Assembly (NCBI RefSeq): GCF_001635455.1
Contig: NZ_LWEH01000364.1
Span: forward strand, 186,001-250,000
Direction of reading: 5' to 3'
Source: Vibrio sp. HI00D65
Lineage (GTDB): Bacteria > Pseudomonadota > Gammaproteobacteria > Enterobacterales > Vibrionaceae
DNA: 64,000 nt
A program made the translations under genes and the position numbers. The notes below the pieces were generated by a model. That model was given only the letters and a program-made list of their open reading frames with translations. It was not told where the DNA came from and ran no database searches. Below, piece by piece: positions 54,097 to 63,604 of the stretch; the stretch's first letter is position 1; every line of letters begins with the position of its first letter.

Positions 54097-54804
54097 ATGT
54101 TAATGCATCCTAAATATCAACACACCCAAACCGATGACCAAGCGACGCTACAGGAGCTCGAGAAGTTGGTATTACAGCAAAACATTAAGTTGATTAATGG
54201 TTTGCTTTATCAGTATCGCTATGCGGTGGATGAGGGCACGTTTGAAGATCTTAAACAGACCGCCATGATGACCTTAGTGATTGAATTGAGAAAGTTTGAT
54301 CATGTTGCTAATGATGATTTTCGCCGTGCCGTCGCGGTTCGTATTCGTGGTGAATTGGTCGATGAATTGCGTCGACGTGACTACATGGAACGTGACAAAC
54401 GCCAACTGGTTAACCGCATCAAACATGCCGAGCGACAGTTACTCCAGCAGCTTGGAAGGGAGCCAACCAGCAATGAAGTCTGTCGGCATTTAGGGGTTGA
54501 AGTGAGCGATTATCAGCAAGCTATGACTCTCGTGGATGTGTTTGATGATATCGAGTTGGAGTCGGTGGTAACCGCTGTACCTGAAACCGATAAAGAAGTG
54601 CTGTTTAACGAGGTGAAACAAGTGTTGAACTCGCTCCCAGTAATGGAGCAGCGGATTTTGTATCTGGTTTATGTGAAGAGCTTGAGCACCAAAGAGACGG
54701 CGATTGTCCTTGATATCAATGAGATTAAGGTACACCGACTCAAACATCGAGGCTTGGACATTCTCAAAAGCAGAATTAAGGAGAGTGATGTATGCAAAAG
54801 TTAA
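54097..54804 (+). CDS. fliA: sigma-28 factor FliA (LafS)
   Basis: A 235-residue sigma-70-family factor. Region 2 includes FRRAVAVRIRGELVDELRRR; region 3 has QLLQQLGREPTSNEVCRHLG; region 4 has EQRILYLVYVKSLSTKETAI. It should read late promoters such as that before the flagellin gene, restrained by FlgM. It overlaps motA by 13 bp. Confidence 0.9.
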   Translation: MLMHPKYQHTQTDDQATLQELEKLVLQQNIKLINGLLYQYRYAVDEGTFEDLKQTAMMTLVIELRKFDHVANDDFRRAVAVRIRGELVDELRRRDYMERDKRQLVNRIKHAERQLLQQLGREPTSNEVCRHLGVEVSDYQQAMTLVDVFDDIELESVVTAVPETDKEVLFNEVKQVLNSLPVMEQRILYLVYVKSLSTKETAIVLDINEIKVHRLKHRGLDILKSRIKESDVCKS

Positions 54805-55664
54805 TCGGCATTGTCGTTGTATTGAGTGTGATTTTTGGCGGCTTCATTTTCCTTGGTGGTAAGTTTGAGTTCATCTTTAAGCTATCAGAGATCATCATTA
54901 TTTTTGGTGCGGCCTTCGCCAGCTTGCTGATGTCTACGACCTCTTCAACGCTCAAATTGATGGTTCAACAGGTGGGTATTGCGTTTCGCTCGACTCCTTA
55001 TAATAAGGATTATTATCAGCAGTTGCTGTCATTGATGTTTGAGTTGATCAATACCGCGAGAGTGAAGAACATCAAAGCGTTGGACATTCATGTTGAGAAC
55101 CCAGAATCAAGCAAGATCTTCGCAAAGTATCCTCGAATTGCCAAGGATGCGTTGACCACACAATTTATAATCGATTCGTTCCGTCAGGTGATTACGGGCA
55201 AGCAGTCTCAACATTTACTCGAGGCCTTTCTTGAAGAAGAAATCGAACATCTGGAAGACGAATATACTAAGCCTTCAGAAAAGCTGCATGCCACTGCTGA
55301 GGCGATGCCAGGGTTAGGGATCTTAGCAGCGGTGATGGGGATAATCCTCACGATGCAGGGATTAGATGGTGAGATAAGCGAAATTGGCAAGAATATTGCT
55401 GGCGCATTGGTGGGTACTTTCACTGGCGTTTTTGGTTGTTACTGCGTGTTGGGTCCGATGTCGAGCAGTATTAAAGATGTATCTGAGAATCAGCTAGCGC
55501 CTTTGCTGTGTGTTAAGTCGATATTGTCCGCTTATGCGCAAGGCCAGTCGGCTCACATGTGTGCCAATGCGGGTCGAAAAAATATCGAGACGCGCTACAA
55601 GCCATCATTTGTTGAACTTGAGAAAGCGGTTGAAGTATTAAGACAGCAGCCGTCATCAAGTTAA
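54792..55664 (+). CDS. motA: stator protein MotA (LafT)
   Basis: A 290-residue stator with four membrane helices. The conserved AEAMPGLGILAAVMGIILTM holds the proline equivalent to E. coli P173, and VLGPMSSSIKD the P222 equivalent. The large cytosolic loop between helices 2 and 3 should contact FliG. The overlap with fliA shows coupling. Confidence 0.92.
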   Translation: MQKLIGIVVVLSVIFGGFIFLGGKFEFIFKLSEIIIIFGAAFASLLMSTTSSTLKLMVQQVGIAFRSTPYNKDYYQQLLSLMFELINTARVKNIKALDIHVENPESSKIFAKYPRIAKDALTTQFIIDSFRQVITGKQSQHLLEAFLEEEIEHLEDEYTKPSEKLHATAEAMPGLGILAAVMGIILTMQGLDGEISEIGKNIAGALVGTFTGVFGCYCVLGPMSSSIKDVSENQLAPLLCVKSILSAYAQGQSAHMCANAGRKNIETRYKPSFVELEKAVEVLRQQPSSS

Positions 55665-55671
55665 GGAGAGG

Positions 55672-56655
55672 ATGATGCAGCAACCTCAAATCATTATTCA
55701 GAAAAAAGGCCGTCGTAAGCGCAATGAACTGCAACATGGTGGCTGGAAGGTCGCAATGGCGGATCTGATGATTTCGTTGATGTGCCTCTTCTTGGTGCTA
55801 TGGATTTTGCAGGTCGTGGATGTTGATGATCAGAAAAAGCTCCTCAATTACTTTGCTTACGGCAACGATCCAATCATGCATTTAGGCACCAGTGAGAGTG
55901 GTGGCAATTCAATTAACCCGCTTCCACTGCCTCATGTCGCGACCTCTCACTATGATGCTGATCTTCATCGGATTAATGACACTTCTGTATTGCAAGGGGA
56001 GTTCAATAGTCAGCAGGAGCTGGAACTGCTGGCACAACGTATAACCCAAGAGCTTTCAGGTATTGATGCACTTGGCAGTGTCAGTGTTTTTGTCACGCCA
56101 CAGGGCGCTAAATTAGTGATTGCGGATTCGGATTCAGACAAAGGGCCGATGTTTTTCCGAGGTGGCGCGAAAGTGACGCCTTTTTATCAGGATCTGTTAC
56201 TCAACCTCGCAGGCTTACTCGAGAACATTGAGAATAAGATGATCATTACTGGTCATACGGACGCCAGTCGTTACAAAGGAAGCCGTATGACGAATTGGGA
56301 GCTATCAAGCAATAGAGCAAACAGCGCACGTTACTATTTGAATAAAGGAGGGCTTCAAGAGCGGTATATTTTCCAAGTGACTGGGATGAGTGATACTGCT
56401 CCAGTCGATTATGAGAACACGAAATCTGGTATGAATCGTCGCATCGAACTCTATATTTTAACGGCGAATACGTTGGCGCAATTAAACAAGGTCTACAAGT
56501 CTTTTGCGATTGGCAGCGCTAATAGTAATGGTTCTTCACCATTCTCTCAGCATGAGTTAGATAAGGTTTTGCCTGACAGTAAGAGAAGGGCTGTTAGACA
56601 AGCGGAGTTGAACCAACCAGTCACCTCTTTTGAAGTGCTAAGCCGCTATGACTGA
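55672..56655 (+). CDS. motB: stator protein MotB (LafU)
   Basis: A 327-residue protein. The single membrane helix holds the ion-binding aspartate in GGWKVAMADLMISLMCLFLV. The GxWKxAxAD pattern is like E. coli MotB rather than PomB, which suggests a proton-driven motor. The C-terminal OmpA-type domain (MIITGHTDASRYKGSRMTNW, then MNRRIELYIL) anchors to peptidoglycan. Confidence 0.92.
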   Translation: MMQQPQIIIQKKGRRKRNELQHGGWKVAMADLMISLMCLFLVLWILQVVDVDDQKKLLNYFAYGNDPIMHLGTSESGGNSINPLPLPHVATSHYDADLHRINDTSVLQGEFNSQQELELLAQRITQELSGIDALGSVSVFVTPQGAKLVIADSDSDKGPMFFRGGAKVTPFYQDLLLNLAGLLENIENKMIITGHTDASRYKGSRMTNWELSSNRANSARYYLNKGGLQERYIFQVTGMSDTAPVDYENTKSGMNRRIELYILTANTLAQLNKVYKSFAIGSANSNGSSPFSQHELDKVLPDSKRRAVRQAELNQPVTSFEVLSRYD

Positions 56656-56938
56656 ATCACTCAACGTCATGTTTAACACACGTAAGTGTCTAGCTTGGCT
56701 AGTGCTGATTGATTACATCTTAATTGGATATTATATCTATTTAGCGACAAGTTTGCTGTATTTCGATGTTTTTGTCGTAGGTTTGTTGATTGCTTTCTAC
56801 AATGTTTTGTTGGTGATGTTCATTGTGCAACAGCCACAAGATTTTGTCTCTTTCGAGAAAGATAAGCACCTCGTGATTCCCATTTGTTTCGCAGTATTTT
56901 TGGGTTGTACCATCGTGGTATTGACCTTTTTTGTGTGA
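56648..56938 (+). CDS. small membrane protein coupled to motB
   Basis: A 96-residue protein with three predicted membrane helices (LAWLVLIDYILIGYYIYLA, FDVFVVGLLIAFYNVLLVMF and IPICFAVFLGCTIVVLTFFV). Its ATG overlaps the motB stop (ATGACTGA, 8 bp). I do not recognise the family. Coupling to the stator operon hints at a motor or stator accessory role, but this is only by position. Confidence 0.6.
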   Translation: MTESLNVMFNTRKCLAWLVLIDYILIGYYIYLATSLLYFDVFVVGLLIAFYNVLLVMFIVQQPQDFVSFEKDKHLVIPICFAVFLGCTIVVLTFFV

Positions 56939-57049
56939 GTTTTTGACCGAGTAGAGCATAGAGGCGTTTCAAAGGTTTAAAATAGGGCATCAACAGGGAT
57001 AAAGAGCAATTAATACGTATAAAAAACAATACGATGATGGAGTGATGTT

Positions 57050-57793
57050 TTGGCTAAAAGTTTGAGCGCTCAATTTCTCGTGCACTGGCTTTTCTGGCTG
57101 GTGGTGTTTCTTGCGTGTCTTCAAATCACTTCTAGTTATGCACAAAATCGTCCGCCCCATAAGGCTATCCAACCCCATATAAATACGCTTAAGCCATATC
57201 AAAGCCAAATACTGAAAAAGCTAGAAGAGTTCGACCCATTGGTCAACGAGATCTTTAGGCAGCTTGCTGAGCGGTCACTCCCCGACAGCTTGGTGTTGGT
57301 ACCTATGCTTGAGTCCTCGTACAACGCCAATGCGGTATCTCCCGCTAAAGCGGCAGGTTTATGGCAGCTGATGCCAGCCACTGCTGAAAGGTTTGGTTTG
57401 ACGGTTAATGATAGTCAAGATCAAAGGTTTGAGATTGAACCCAGCACTAATGCGGCGATGCAGTATCTCGACTTTCTGTATCGCAAGTTTGATGGGGATA
57501 TTAACCTCACTCTTGCGGCATATAACGCTGGAGAGGGGCGAGTGCAACGGGCAGTCAAAAAGGCGGGCAGTCGGCAGTTTTCCGATTTACGATTACCTAA
57601 AGAGACCGTCGATTATGTTCATCGTTTTTACGCTTTGCTGGTGTTAGTAGACGTCACTTCAATCAAACAAAATTCGGTTGCGCCAATGTGGTTGTTTGCT
57701 AGCGAAAGCCACTGGCAAAATGCGCCTTTCGTCAACTTAACTCCCTTACCGCCGTTGATTTCGTTAAAACGGGGAGCTCGCTTTGGTTTGTAA
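57050..57793 (+). CDS. lytic transglycosylase, MltD/SLT type
   Basis: A 247-residue protein starting at TTG with GGAG at a good distance. A signal anchor or signal peptide (FLVHWLFWLVVFLACLQITS) precedes the SLT domain, with catalytic glutamate in VPMLESSYNANAVS, AAGLWQLMPATAERFGL and LAAYNAGEGRVQ. It should cleave peptidoglycan in the periplasm. As the last gene of the flagellar block, it may open the wall for the rod, taking the place of the hydrolase domain missing from FlgJ. Confidence 0.85.
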   Translation: MAKSLSAQFLVHWLFWLVVFLACLQITSSYAQNRPPHKAIQPHINTLKPYQSQILKKLEEFDPLVNEIFRQLAERSLPDSLVLVPMLESSYNANAVSPAKAAGLWQLMPATAERFGLTVNDSQDQRFEIEPSTNAAMQYLDFLYRKFDGDINLTLAAYNAGEGRVQRAVKKAGSRQFSDLRLPKETVDYVHRFYALLVLVDVTSIKQNSVAPMWLFASESHWQNAPFVNLTPLPPLISLKRGARFGL

Positions 57794-57802
57794 GCAATAA
57801 AA

Positions 57803-57854
57803 AATTCACTTTACTGAGTGACCTTCATGACAAGGTGGAACAGCAAAGTGAATT
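57803..57854. terminator. bidirectional terminator
   Basis: AATTCACTTT (57803-57812) pairs perfectly with AAAGTGAATT (57845-57854); an inner ACCTT/AAGGT stem sits in the loop. A-rich before and T-rich after, between two convergent genes. Confidence 0.75.
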
Positions 57855-57889
57855 ATTTACGTTAGGGTGTTTTATGTAGGCTAGCTACA

Positions 57890-58462
57890 TTAGAAGTTGT
57901 AAGAACCACCTAGGCTAACACTGCTGAATGCCAGTGTCTTATCTTCGGTTTTGAATGGACCGTAGTAGTTTTCTACGCTCACGGCATCAGCTTGTGAAAT
58001 TAGGCGTAGTGTTAGGTTTTCGATTGGCGTGTATTCAACACCAAGGCCAAAGTGGAAGCCTGTACCGCTGTCATCATTGTAACCAGCGCTCTTGTTTGCG
58101 TGTAGGTCAACAGAGCTAAGACCAGCCAACACGAATGGGCGAATCGTGTTGTCGAACGTGTAACCTAGGTTTGCAGATACGGAAACAGACGTTGGAGATA
58201 CTTTTGCTGTGCCCTGTTTGTAGTTTGCGTAATCATTGTAGCCAAGTTCAACACCAACGATACGGTTGAACTGGTAGCCACCATATAGGTTGTAACCCAT
58301 ACCATCTGAATCTAGGTTACCTTGACCGTCTGTATCAGAATCTTGATACACACCAAGGCCGCCACCGATGTACGCACCGCCGTCAGTTCCTGCTGCTAGG
58401 GAAGGAAGAGAAACCGCGCTGATTAAGCCCAGTGCCAATGCTGATTTCGCGAATTTGTTCAT
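57890..58462 (-). CDS. outer-membrane beta-barrel protein (OmpA/OmpW-like barrel)
   Basis: A 190-residue protein with signal peptide (LGLISAVSLPSLAA, cleavage near residue 24). The mature part alternates polar and hydrophobic residues in strands such as YNLYGGYQFNRIVGVELGYN and ends SLGGSYNF with a terminal phenylalanine, as outer-membrane barrels do. About eight strands, no C-terminal peptidoglycan domain. Function unknown. Confidence 0.8.
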   Translation of the reverse strand: MNKFAKSALALGLISAVSLPSLAAGTDGGAYIGGGLGVYQDSDTDGQGNLDSDGMGYNLYGGYQFNRIVGVELGYNDYANYKQGTAKVSPTSVSVSANLGYTFDNTIRPFVLAGLSSVDLHANKSAGYNDDSGTGFHFGLGVEYTPIENLTLRLISQADAVSVENYYGPFKTEDKTLAFSSVSLGGSYNF

Positions 58463-58976
58463 TGTTCTTACTCACTCTTTTATGTCATGCAGTATCAAGT
58501 ATTTTTGTTATCGGCCTTTGACCGTTGGTGAGCATTATTCCGCAGTCTTATACGTATTACTGTATAGCTTTGTAAGCTAAATCGTTACATAGTAAAAGCT
58601 TATAAATAAGGGTATATATTTTGTTAGCGTGAATAGTGCTCTAATTTTAATTTGATATGTTTGTATTGGAGATATTGTCCTTTCATTACAAAAAATATTG
58701 TTCAAGAGTTTGCACAATAAACGGTAGTAAAAATTGGAATACATGTCATTGAGCTCGACTTGGGAATTACAGTGCATCCACTCATAAAAATTAATGACGA
58801 AATAAGTAACACTCTCATGGGAATTTTTCTCGCTGTTATTATATTGATTTTATTTTAAACTACTATCAATTGGTAATATAAACCATAACGATTACACAAA
58901 TTGTAACAAGTTTTATTTGATTTAAAAAATTCAGGTACTAACATTGCGGTGATTTAATTGAACAGTGTTTTATATT
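58463..58976. other. A/T-rich divergent intergenic region
   Basis: 514 bp between two divergent barrel genes. Very A/T-rich, with no gene I can support on either strand (a frame at 58577-58777 lacks a ribosome site). It must hold both promoters. Confidence 0.35.
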
Positions 58977-59459
58977 ATGAGAAAGAAATTTTTTGCTTTG
59001 TTACTTTTGCCATTCTTAACACATGCTAAGAGCTCTGATTATGTTGTAGGTGCTGGGTTGAGTGCTGACAATAACCATATACTAGGTGGTTCAAGTAAAG
59101 AGACTTACATGCTTAGAGCCGGCATCATTAATAATGATACTCACCGATTTCTTGGGACAGTTACCTACTCAAGTGAGAGTAAGTTGACTAAATACCTTGG
59201 CTCGTATGACTATATGTATGGTTTAGGTTCAAGTGGTAAGTTTAATACATTTATTGGTATAAGTGTTGGCTATAAATCTCAAGACATTGATACTCCTGAT
59301 AATAACAGTTTTTATTTATTCGGGGGGCAGGCTGGTGTTAATTACTTTTTCAGCGAATCTTGGTCAACAGAATTAGGATATCGAGTGCTAAGTGGAAGCA
59401 CACAAGAGGATGAGTGGATGAAGGATGAGTTATACATGACGCTCGATTACCGCTTTTAG
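58977..59459 (+). CDS. outer-membrane beta-barrel protein
   Basis: 160 residues from the ATG at 58977 (a GTG at 58965 is possible). A signal peptide (MRKKFFALLLLPFLTHA) is followed by beta-rich sequence ending LYMTLDYRF, a terminal-aromatic barrel signature. Similar in build to the barrel at 57890, but not closely alike in sequence. More A/T-rich than its neighbours. Confidence 0.72.
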   Translation: MRKKFFALLLLPFLTHAKSSDYVVGAGLSADNNHILGGSSKETYMLRAGIINNDTHRFLGTVTYSSESKLTKYLGSYDYMYGLGSSGKFNTFIGISVGYKSQDIDTPDNNSFYLFGGQAGVNYFFSESWSTELGYRVLSGSTQEDEWMKDELYMTLDYRF

Positions 59460-59663
59460 AAATCTCAAAGTACTTAATCTAGTAATTATAATAAAATATT
59501 TTTAATTACGATGATTTTATTTTTAAATGTATTTTTATCTTAGTGGTCAACATTTTTCTACTCTTGAAAACGTAGCAGCAGGTTAATTGGTTTTTATAAT
59601 GTTTAAGTTGATAGTTATACGTTTTTTATATTTATTTCCGATGGCGCATGCCTGTAAATTTTA

Positions 59664-61736
59664 TTATTGCTCATGTTTATCGTCGATATTTTTAAGCATT
59701 AGTGTGAACGTCATTCCTTGATCAGAGTTGTTCTTAGCAATTAGATAGCCTTGCATATCACGTACATTGTTGGCGGTGATCGCGAGACCGAGTCCGAGCC
59801 CTTCGCCCATTTTTTTGTTAGTGTGGAAGGGTTCGAATATAGTTTCTAGTTGGTCTTCGGATACGCCACAACCATTATCTTGCACCTTGATGATCACACG
59901 CTCTTGTTCGGTATGAGCACTGATAACAATGGTAGCTGGTTTCTGATTTTGCGTAGCATCGATAGCATTGCTTAAGAGATTACCAAGTACTTGTCTAAGT
60001 CGTGCTTCTTCGCCCATCACCATTGAAATATTAGAGGCGACACGTACTCGAATATCGACACGATCTAACGTGGCTTGGTGAATGCGTAGGGTTTCTTGAA
60101 GTGCGTCTGTCAGCGAAACCGGATAAGGTTTTTCCAATCTTTGAAAGGCGAAGGACTTCAACTGGCTGGTCATGTTAGCCATTCTATCGATGAGGCTCAT
60201 CACCAGGTCCATGTTCGCTTTTAACATCTTAGTCTCGCCTCTTTCCATCAGTAACTGATTACTTGAAAGCAAGGTTTTTAGGCCAGTAAGCGGTTGATTG
60301 AGTTCATGAGTAATCGCGCTAGACATCCGCCCCAATGCGGCAAGTTTGCTTGATTCGACCAACTCTTGCTGTGCATCTTTTAGGTCTTGAGTTCGCTCTT
60401 CGACCCTCAGCTGTAGTGTTCTATTGGCTTCTTGTACCGCGATCTCCGCTTTCTTACGTTTACTGATATCAATCACAGTACACAGGTAATAGGTTGTGCC
60501 ATGCCAAGGAAAGGGGCTAATCGAGAACAACACCGGGAAGTAGCTACCGTCACTGCGTCTTGCCATGGTTTCAACACTGGTGATCTCGGCCAGTTCTTGG
60601 TGTTGATCTAAGTTCTTCAGCAACTGCAAAGTGGTCGAGTTCGGGTTCCCGGCCTCAAAAAGTTGCCATGCTTTGATATTACTGATCATGGAGTCGGATA
60701 GGCAGAAGTAGTTTTTCGCCATCAAGTTAATGTCGTGGATGTGACCGTGTTTATCGATCAGCACAAGTCCAACGTGTGTCTTGTTGATCATTCCAGACAA
60801 CCGTTTTTCCGACTCTTCGATAAGCTTTTGGATTCGCAGGTTGCTGAGTTTTTTCTGGCGTCTTTGGTAGAGAATGACCAGCAATAGCATGATGAAAAGG
60901 CAGCCCACCGCCACGCTCCAACTTATCCAGTTAGTGGTTTGATTGAGGCTAGTTAATGGGGTGAGGTAGGTTAAACGCCAGTTGAGGTCGTCTAACTTGA
61001 TTGACTGAATCAGATAGTCTTTACTTTGCAGTCGCCACACGAGAATGTGGGTTTGGTCGTATAACTCGCGTTTGGTGGCAGTAGGCTGAGAATTGAAGGT
61101 GTCGTTAAACCAATCCGCACTGAGTTTGTGGTCGCTTGAGAGAAAAAATTGTTCGCGAGGGTTTTGGAACAGTACTGCTTCGCCATCTGCAAACCATTGA
61201 TCAGTCAGTAGCGATAAATCAATTTGTACCGCAACAATGCCCACCACATCAGAGGCTCGATACACCGGTGCGGCAATAAAGTAATCTGGGGTGACGCCTT
61301 TGTTCTTGGTTACGACAGAAATCTCTCCGCCTTGTTGGTGGATATTAGACACAATCGTGTTGGCATTTTTACGGCTGAGTTGGCTGCTTTCGACACTCGA
61401 TACCAGCAAATCGCCTTTGTGGGAGAGTAAGTACCAACCTTTGGTATTCGCTGCTTTGTCTAATTGAATGAGCTGCTTTTTGATGCGCTTTTCAAGGCGG
61501 TCTTCGCCATTGATAAAACGAACCGTGGTTTCATCGTTAGTGACTAGGTAGGGCAGGTAATAGAAGCGTTTTAGGGTTCGCCTTGCTTCAGCGATATATC
61601 CAAGGAAGCGCTGCTCAGCATAGCGTTGCGCTTGCTCAAGCTTCCATTGGCTGATTCCATTCTTGGTAGTGATCTGTACTAAACCAATAATTAAACAGGC
61701 AAACAGAAATAACCAATATCGATTGTTCTTCATCAT
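59664..61736 (-). CDS. DctB-like sensor histidine kinase
   Basis: A 690-residue inner-membrane sensor. A first helix (residues about 8-24), a periplasmic PDC/Cache domain of ~250 residues and a second helix (WSVAVGCLFIMLLLVILYQ) are followed by a PAS domain (about 320-430) and a coiled coil. The H-box is SSAITHELNQPLTGLKTLLS, the N-box LRQVLGNLLSNAIDATQ, and the G boxes are VQDNGCGVS and GEGLGLGLAIT. DctB-type kinases sense periplasmic carboxylates. Divergent from the response regulator gene. Confidence 0.88.
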   Translation of the reverse strand: MMKNNRYWLFLFACLIIGLVQITTKNGISQWKLEQAQRYAEQRFLGYIAEARRTLKRFYYLPYLVTNDETTVRFINGEDRLEKRIKKQLIQLDKAANTKGWYLLSHKGDLLVSSVESSQLSRKNANTIVSNIHQQGGEISVVTKNKGVTPDYFIAAPVYRASDVVGIVAVQIDLSLLTDQWFADGEAVLFQNPREQFFLSSDHKLSADWFNDTFNSQPTATKRELYDQTHILVWRLQSKDYLIQSIKLDDLNWRLTYLTPLTSLNQTTNWISWSVAVGCLFIMLLLVILYQRRQKKLSNLRIQKLIEESEKRLSGMINKTHVGLVLIDKHGHIHDINLMAKNYFCLSDSMISNIKAWQLFEAGNPNSTTLQLLKNLDQHQELAEITSVETMARRSDGSYFPVLFSISPFPWHGTTYYLCTVIDISKRKKAEIAVQEANRTLQLRVEERTQDLKDAQQELVESSKLAALGRMSSAITHELNQPLTGLKTLLSSNQLLMERGETKMLKANMDLVMSLIDRMANMTSQLKSFAFQRLEKPYPVSLTDALQETLRIHQATLDRVDIRVRVASNISMVMGEEARLRQVLGNLLSNAIDATQNQKPATIVISAHTEQERVIIKVQDNGCGVSEDQLETIFEPFHTNKKMGEGLGLGLAITANNVRDMQGYLIAKNNSDQGMTFTLMLKNIDDKHEQ

Positions 61737-61942
61737 TCTTGATTAAATCCCTTTTAAATTAGTGGTTTAAGGTCGTTTTAAGTTTGCTTTTTGAGCAAGA
61801 GGAGAGTGAAACAAGTTGAACCTAACAAACATCATAAAACTGTTAAAGAGGTGTTACTCAAAGTGGGAGCTAGCTCCTTTTCGTCTGCTCGATTTTTGAA
61901 TACCGTGGGCGGCATATTTGGTTCAAGTGTTAGGAACAGACC

Positions 61943-63283
61943 ATGCAACGTATAGCTTTGATTGAAGATGATGCGATTGTGCGTCAAGCAACCAGCCAAT
62001 GGTTACAATTAGCAGGCTTTGATGTCACTGCGTTTGAGGTTGGGCAAGATGCGTTAAGCGCAGTTAAGCAAGGCGATTTTCACACCATTATTAGTGATGT
62101 GCGTTTGCCCGATATAGATGGGGTAGAGCTGCTTGGACGTTTTAAAAGTCTGGTGCCAGAAGTCCCTGTTATTTTGATCACCGGGCATGGTGATGTTGAT
62201 ATGGCTGTAAAGGCTTTACATCAAGGCGCCTATGATTTCATGGAGAAGCCATTTGATCCTGAACGCCTTTCCCAAACTGTCTCTGAAGCAGTCGAGAAGT
62301 ATCAAAGCAGCCAAGACAGAGTTAACCGCCAAAGCTACTTAAATAATCTAAAAGGCATTGAGCAGGTTCTGATTGGTCGTAGCAAGGTGATGTGCGAACT
62401 GCGCGAACAGATACAGAAGGTGGCTTCTATAGATACCAATGTGATCATCTACGGTGAAACTGGCTGTGGCAAAGAATTGGTCGCTTCTTGTTTGCATGAG
62501 TTTAGCGAGCGTAAAAGACACCCTTTTGTGCCGCTCAATTGTGGCGCCATTCCAGATAATTTGTTTGAGAGTGAACTGTTTGGGCATGAGGCCGGAGCCT
62601 TCACTGGAGCAGCTAAACGACGCATCGGTAAGCTTGAGTATGCTGATAAAGGCACGGTTTTCCTTGATGAAATCGAGAGCATGCCTTTGTCTATGCAGGT
62701 GAAAGTGCTGCGAACCCTACAAGACAATGTTGTTGAGCGTGTGGGGGGTAACCAGCAGCAACACGTTGATTTGAGGGTAGTATCTGCCTCTAAATGTGAT
62801 TTATTGAACCATCCTGACTTTCGCCAAGACCTATTCTATCGCCTAAATGTTGCCCAGCTGCACTTGCCACCGCTTAGTGAGCGTGAAGATGACGCTTTGC
62901 TCCTTTTTGAACATTTTACTCTAGAAGCGAACAGCGAAACTCGAGTGGCCAGTGAAGCGGATCGCCATGCTTTATTGTCGTACGCGTGGCCGGGGAATGT
63001 CCGTGAACTTCGCAATGTTGCGATTCGCTTTGCGTTGGATGAAAGCCTAACGGTTGGCGATATATTGGCGTGTCGCCCCAATTCGGTAACGGAATCTGCC
63101 ACAGCGGGTATTCCGCTGGCGGTTCAGGTGCAGAGCTTTGAACGAAAAGTAATTCATGATGCGTTAGTGCGTTATCAAGGGCGCATTAGTGACGTGATGC
63201 AAGATTTGGATCTACCTCGCCGAACACTGAACCAAAAAATGGTGCGCTATGCGCTGAATCGAAGCGACTATATCGAATCTTAG
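61943..63283 (+). CDS. DctD-like sigma-54 response regulator
   Basis: A 446-residue regulator. Receiver domain with phospho-acceptor D52 (IISDVRLPDIDGVELL). The AAA+ domain has Walker A YGETGCGKELVAS, the sigma-54 loop GHEAGAFTGAAKR and LDEIESMPL. The Fis-type helix-turn-helix is at the end (RISDVMQDLDLPRRTLNQKM). It should bind the two palindromes at 63319 and 63429 and activate the promoter at 63531. Confidence 0.9.
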   Translation: MQRIALIEDDAIVRQATSQWLQLAGFDVTAFEVGQDALSAVKQGDFHTIISDVRLPDIDGVELLGRFKSLVPEVPVILITGHGDVDMAVKALHQGAYDFMEKPFDPERLSQTVSEAVEKYQSSQDRVNRQSYLNNLKGIEQVLIGRSKVMCELREQIQKVASIDTNVIIYGETGCGKELVASCLHEFSERKRHPFVPLNCGAIPDNLFESELFGHEAGAFTGAAKRRIGKLEYADKGTVFLDEIESMPLSMQVKVLRTLQDNVVERVGGNQQQHVDLRVVSASKCDLLNHPDFRQDLFYRLNVAQLHLPPLSEREDDALLLFEHFTLEANSETRVASEADRHALLSYAWPGNVRELRNVAIRFALDESLTVGDILACRPNSVTESATAGIPLAVQVQSFERKVIHDALVRYQGRISDVMQDLDLPRRTLNQKMVRYALNRSDYIES

Positions 63284-63318
63284 TGAGCAACAAGACTGTA
63301 GTGTTTATTGAAAATTAA

Positions 63319-63336
63319 TAAGCAATAAATGGCTCG
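63319..63336. promoter_or_regulatory. upstream activator site 1
   Basis: TAAGCAATAAATGGCTCG, an imperfect palindrome about 200 bp before the sigma-54 promoter; agrees in 14 or more of 18 positions with the site at 63429. Confidence 0.55.
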
Positions 63337-63428
63337 CTCTGTATTTGTGATTTTATAACTGTTGGTCACATTTCTCACGTAAAGTGTGATGTGGCTAACT
63401 TTATATAGATGTTACTACCTGCTTTTAA

Positions 63429-63446
63429 TGAGCAAAAAATGGCTCA
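63429..63446. promoter_or_regulatory. upstream activator site 2
   Basis: TGAGCAAAAAATGGCTCA, a palindrome (TGAGC/GCTCA) about 85 bp before the -24 element, a usual place for an enhancer-binding protein. A half-site follows near 63464. Confidence 0.6.
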
Positions 63447-63530
63447 TGCTATCTGCACTGAATAAGCAATAATCCGCCCACTGTTATTAATCTTTTTATT
63501 TAAATTCAATTAAATCAATAGCTTAAATTT

Positions 63531-63546
63531 TGGCATTGTGCTTGCT
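63531..63546 (+). promoter_or_regulatory. sigma-54 promoter of the TAXI-TRAP gene
   Basis: TGGCATTGTGCTTGCT: -24 GG at 63532-63533 and -12 GC at 63544-63545, with the required 10 bases between, and close to TGGCAC-N5-TTGCW. Confidence 0.85.
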
Positions 63547-63604
63547 ATCTGGCTGTTGTTGTTAACAAAACTATAACGTGAATAACTTTACATGGAGAGT
63601 AACA

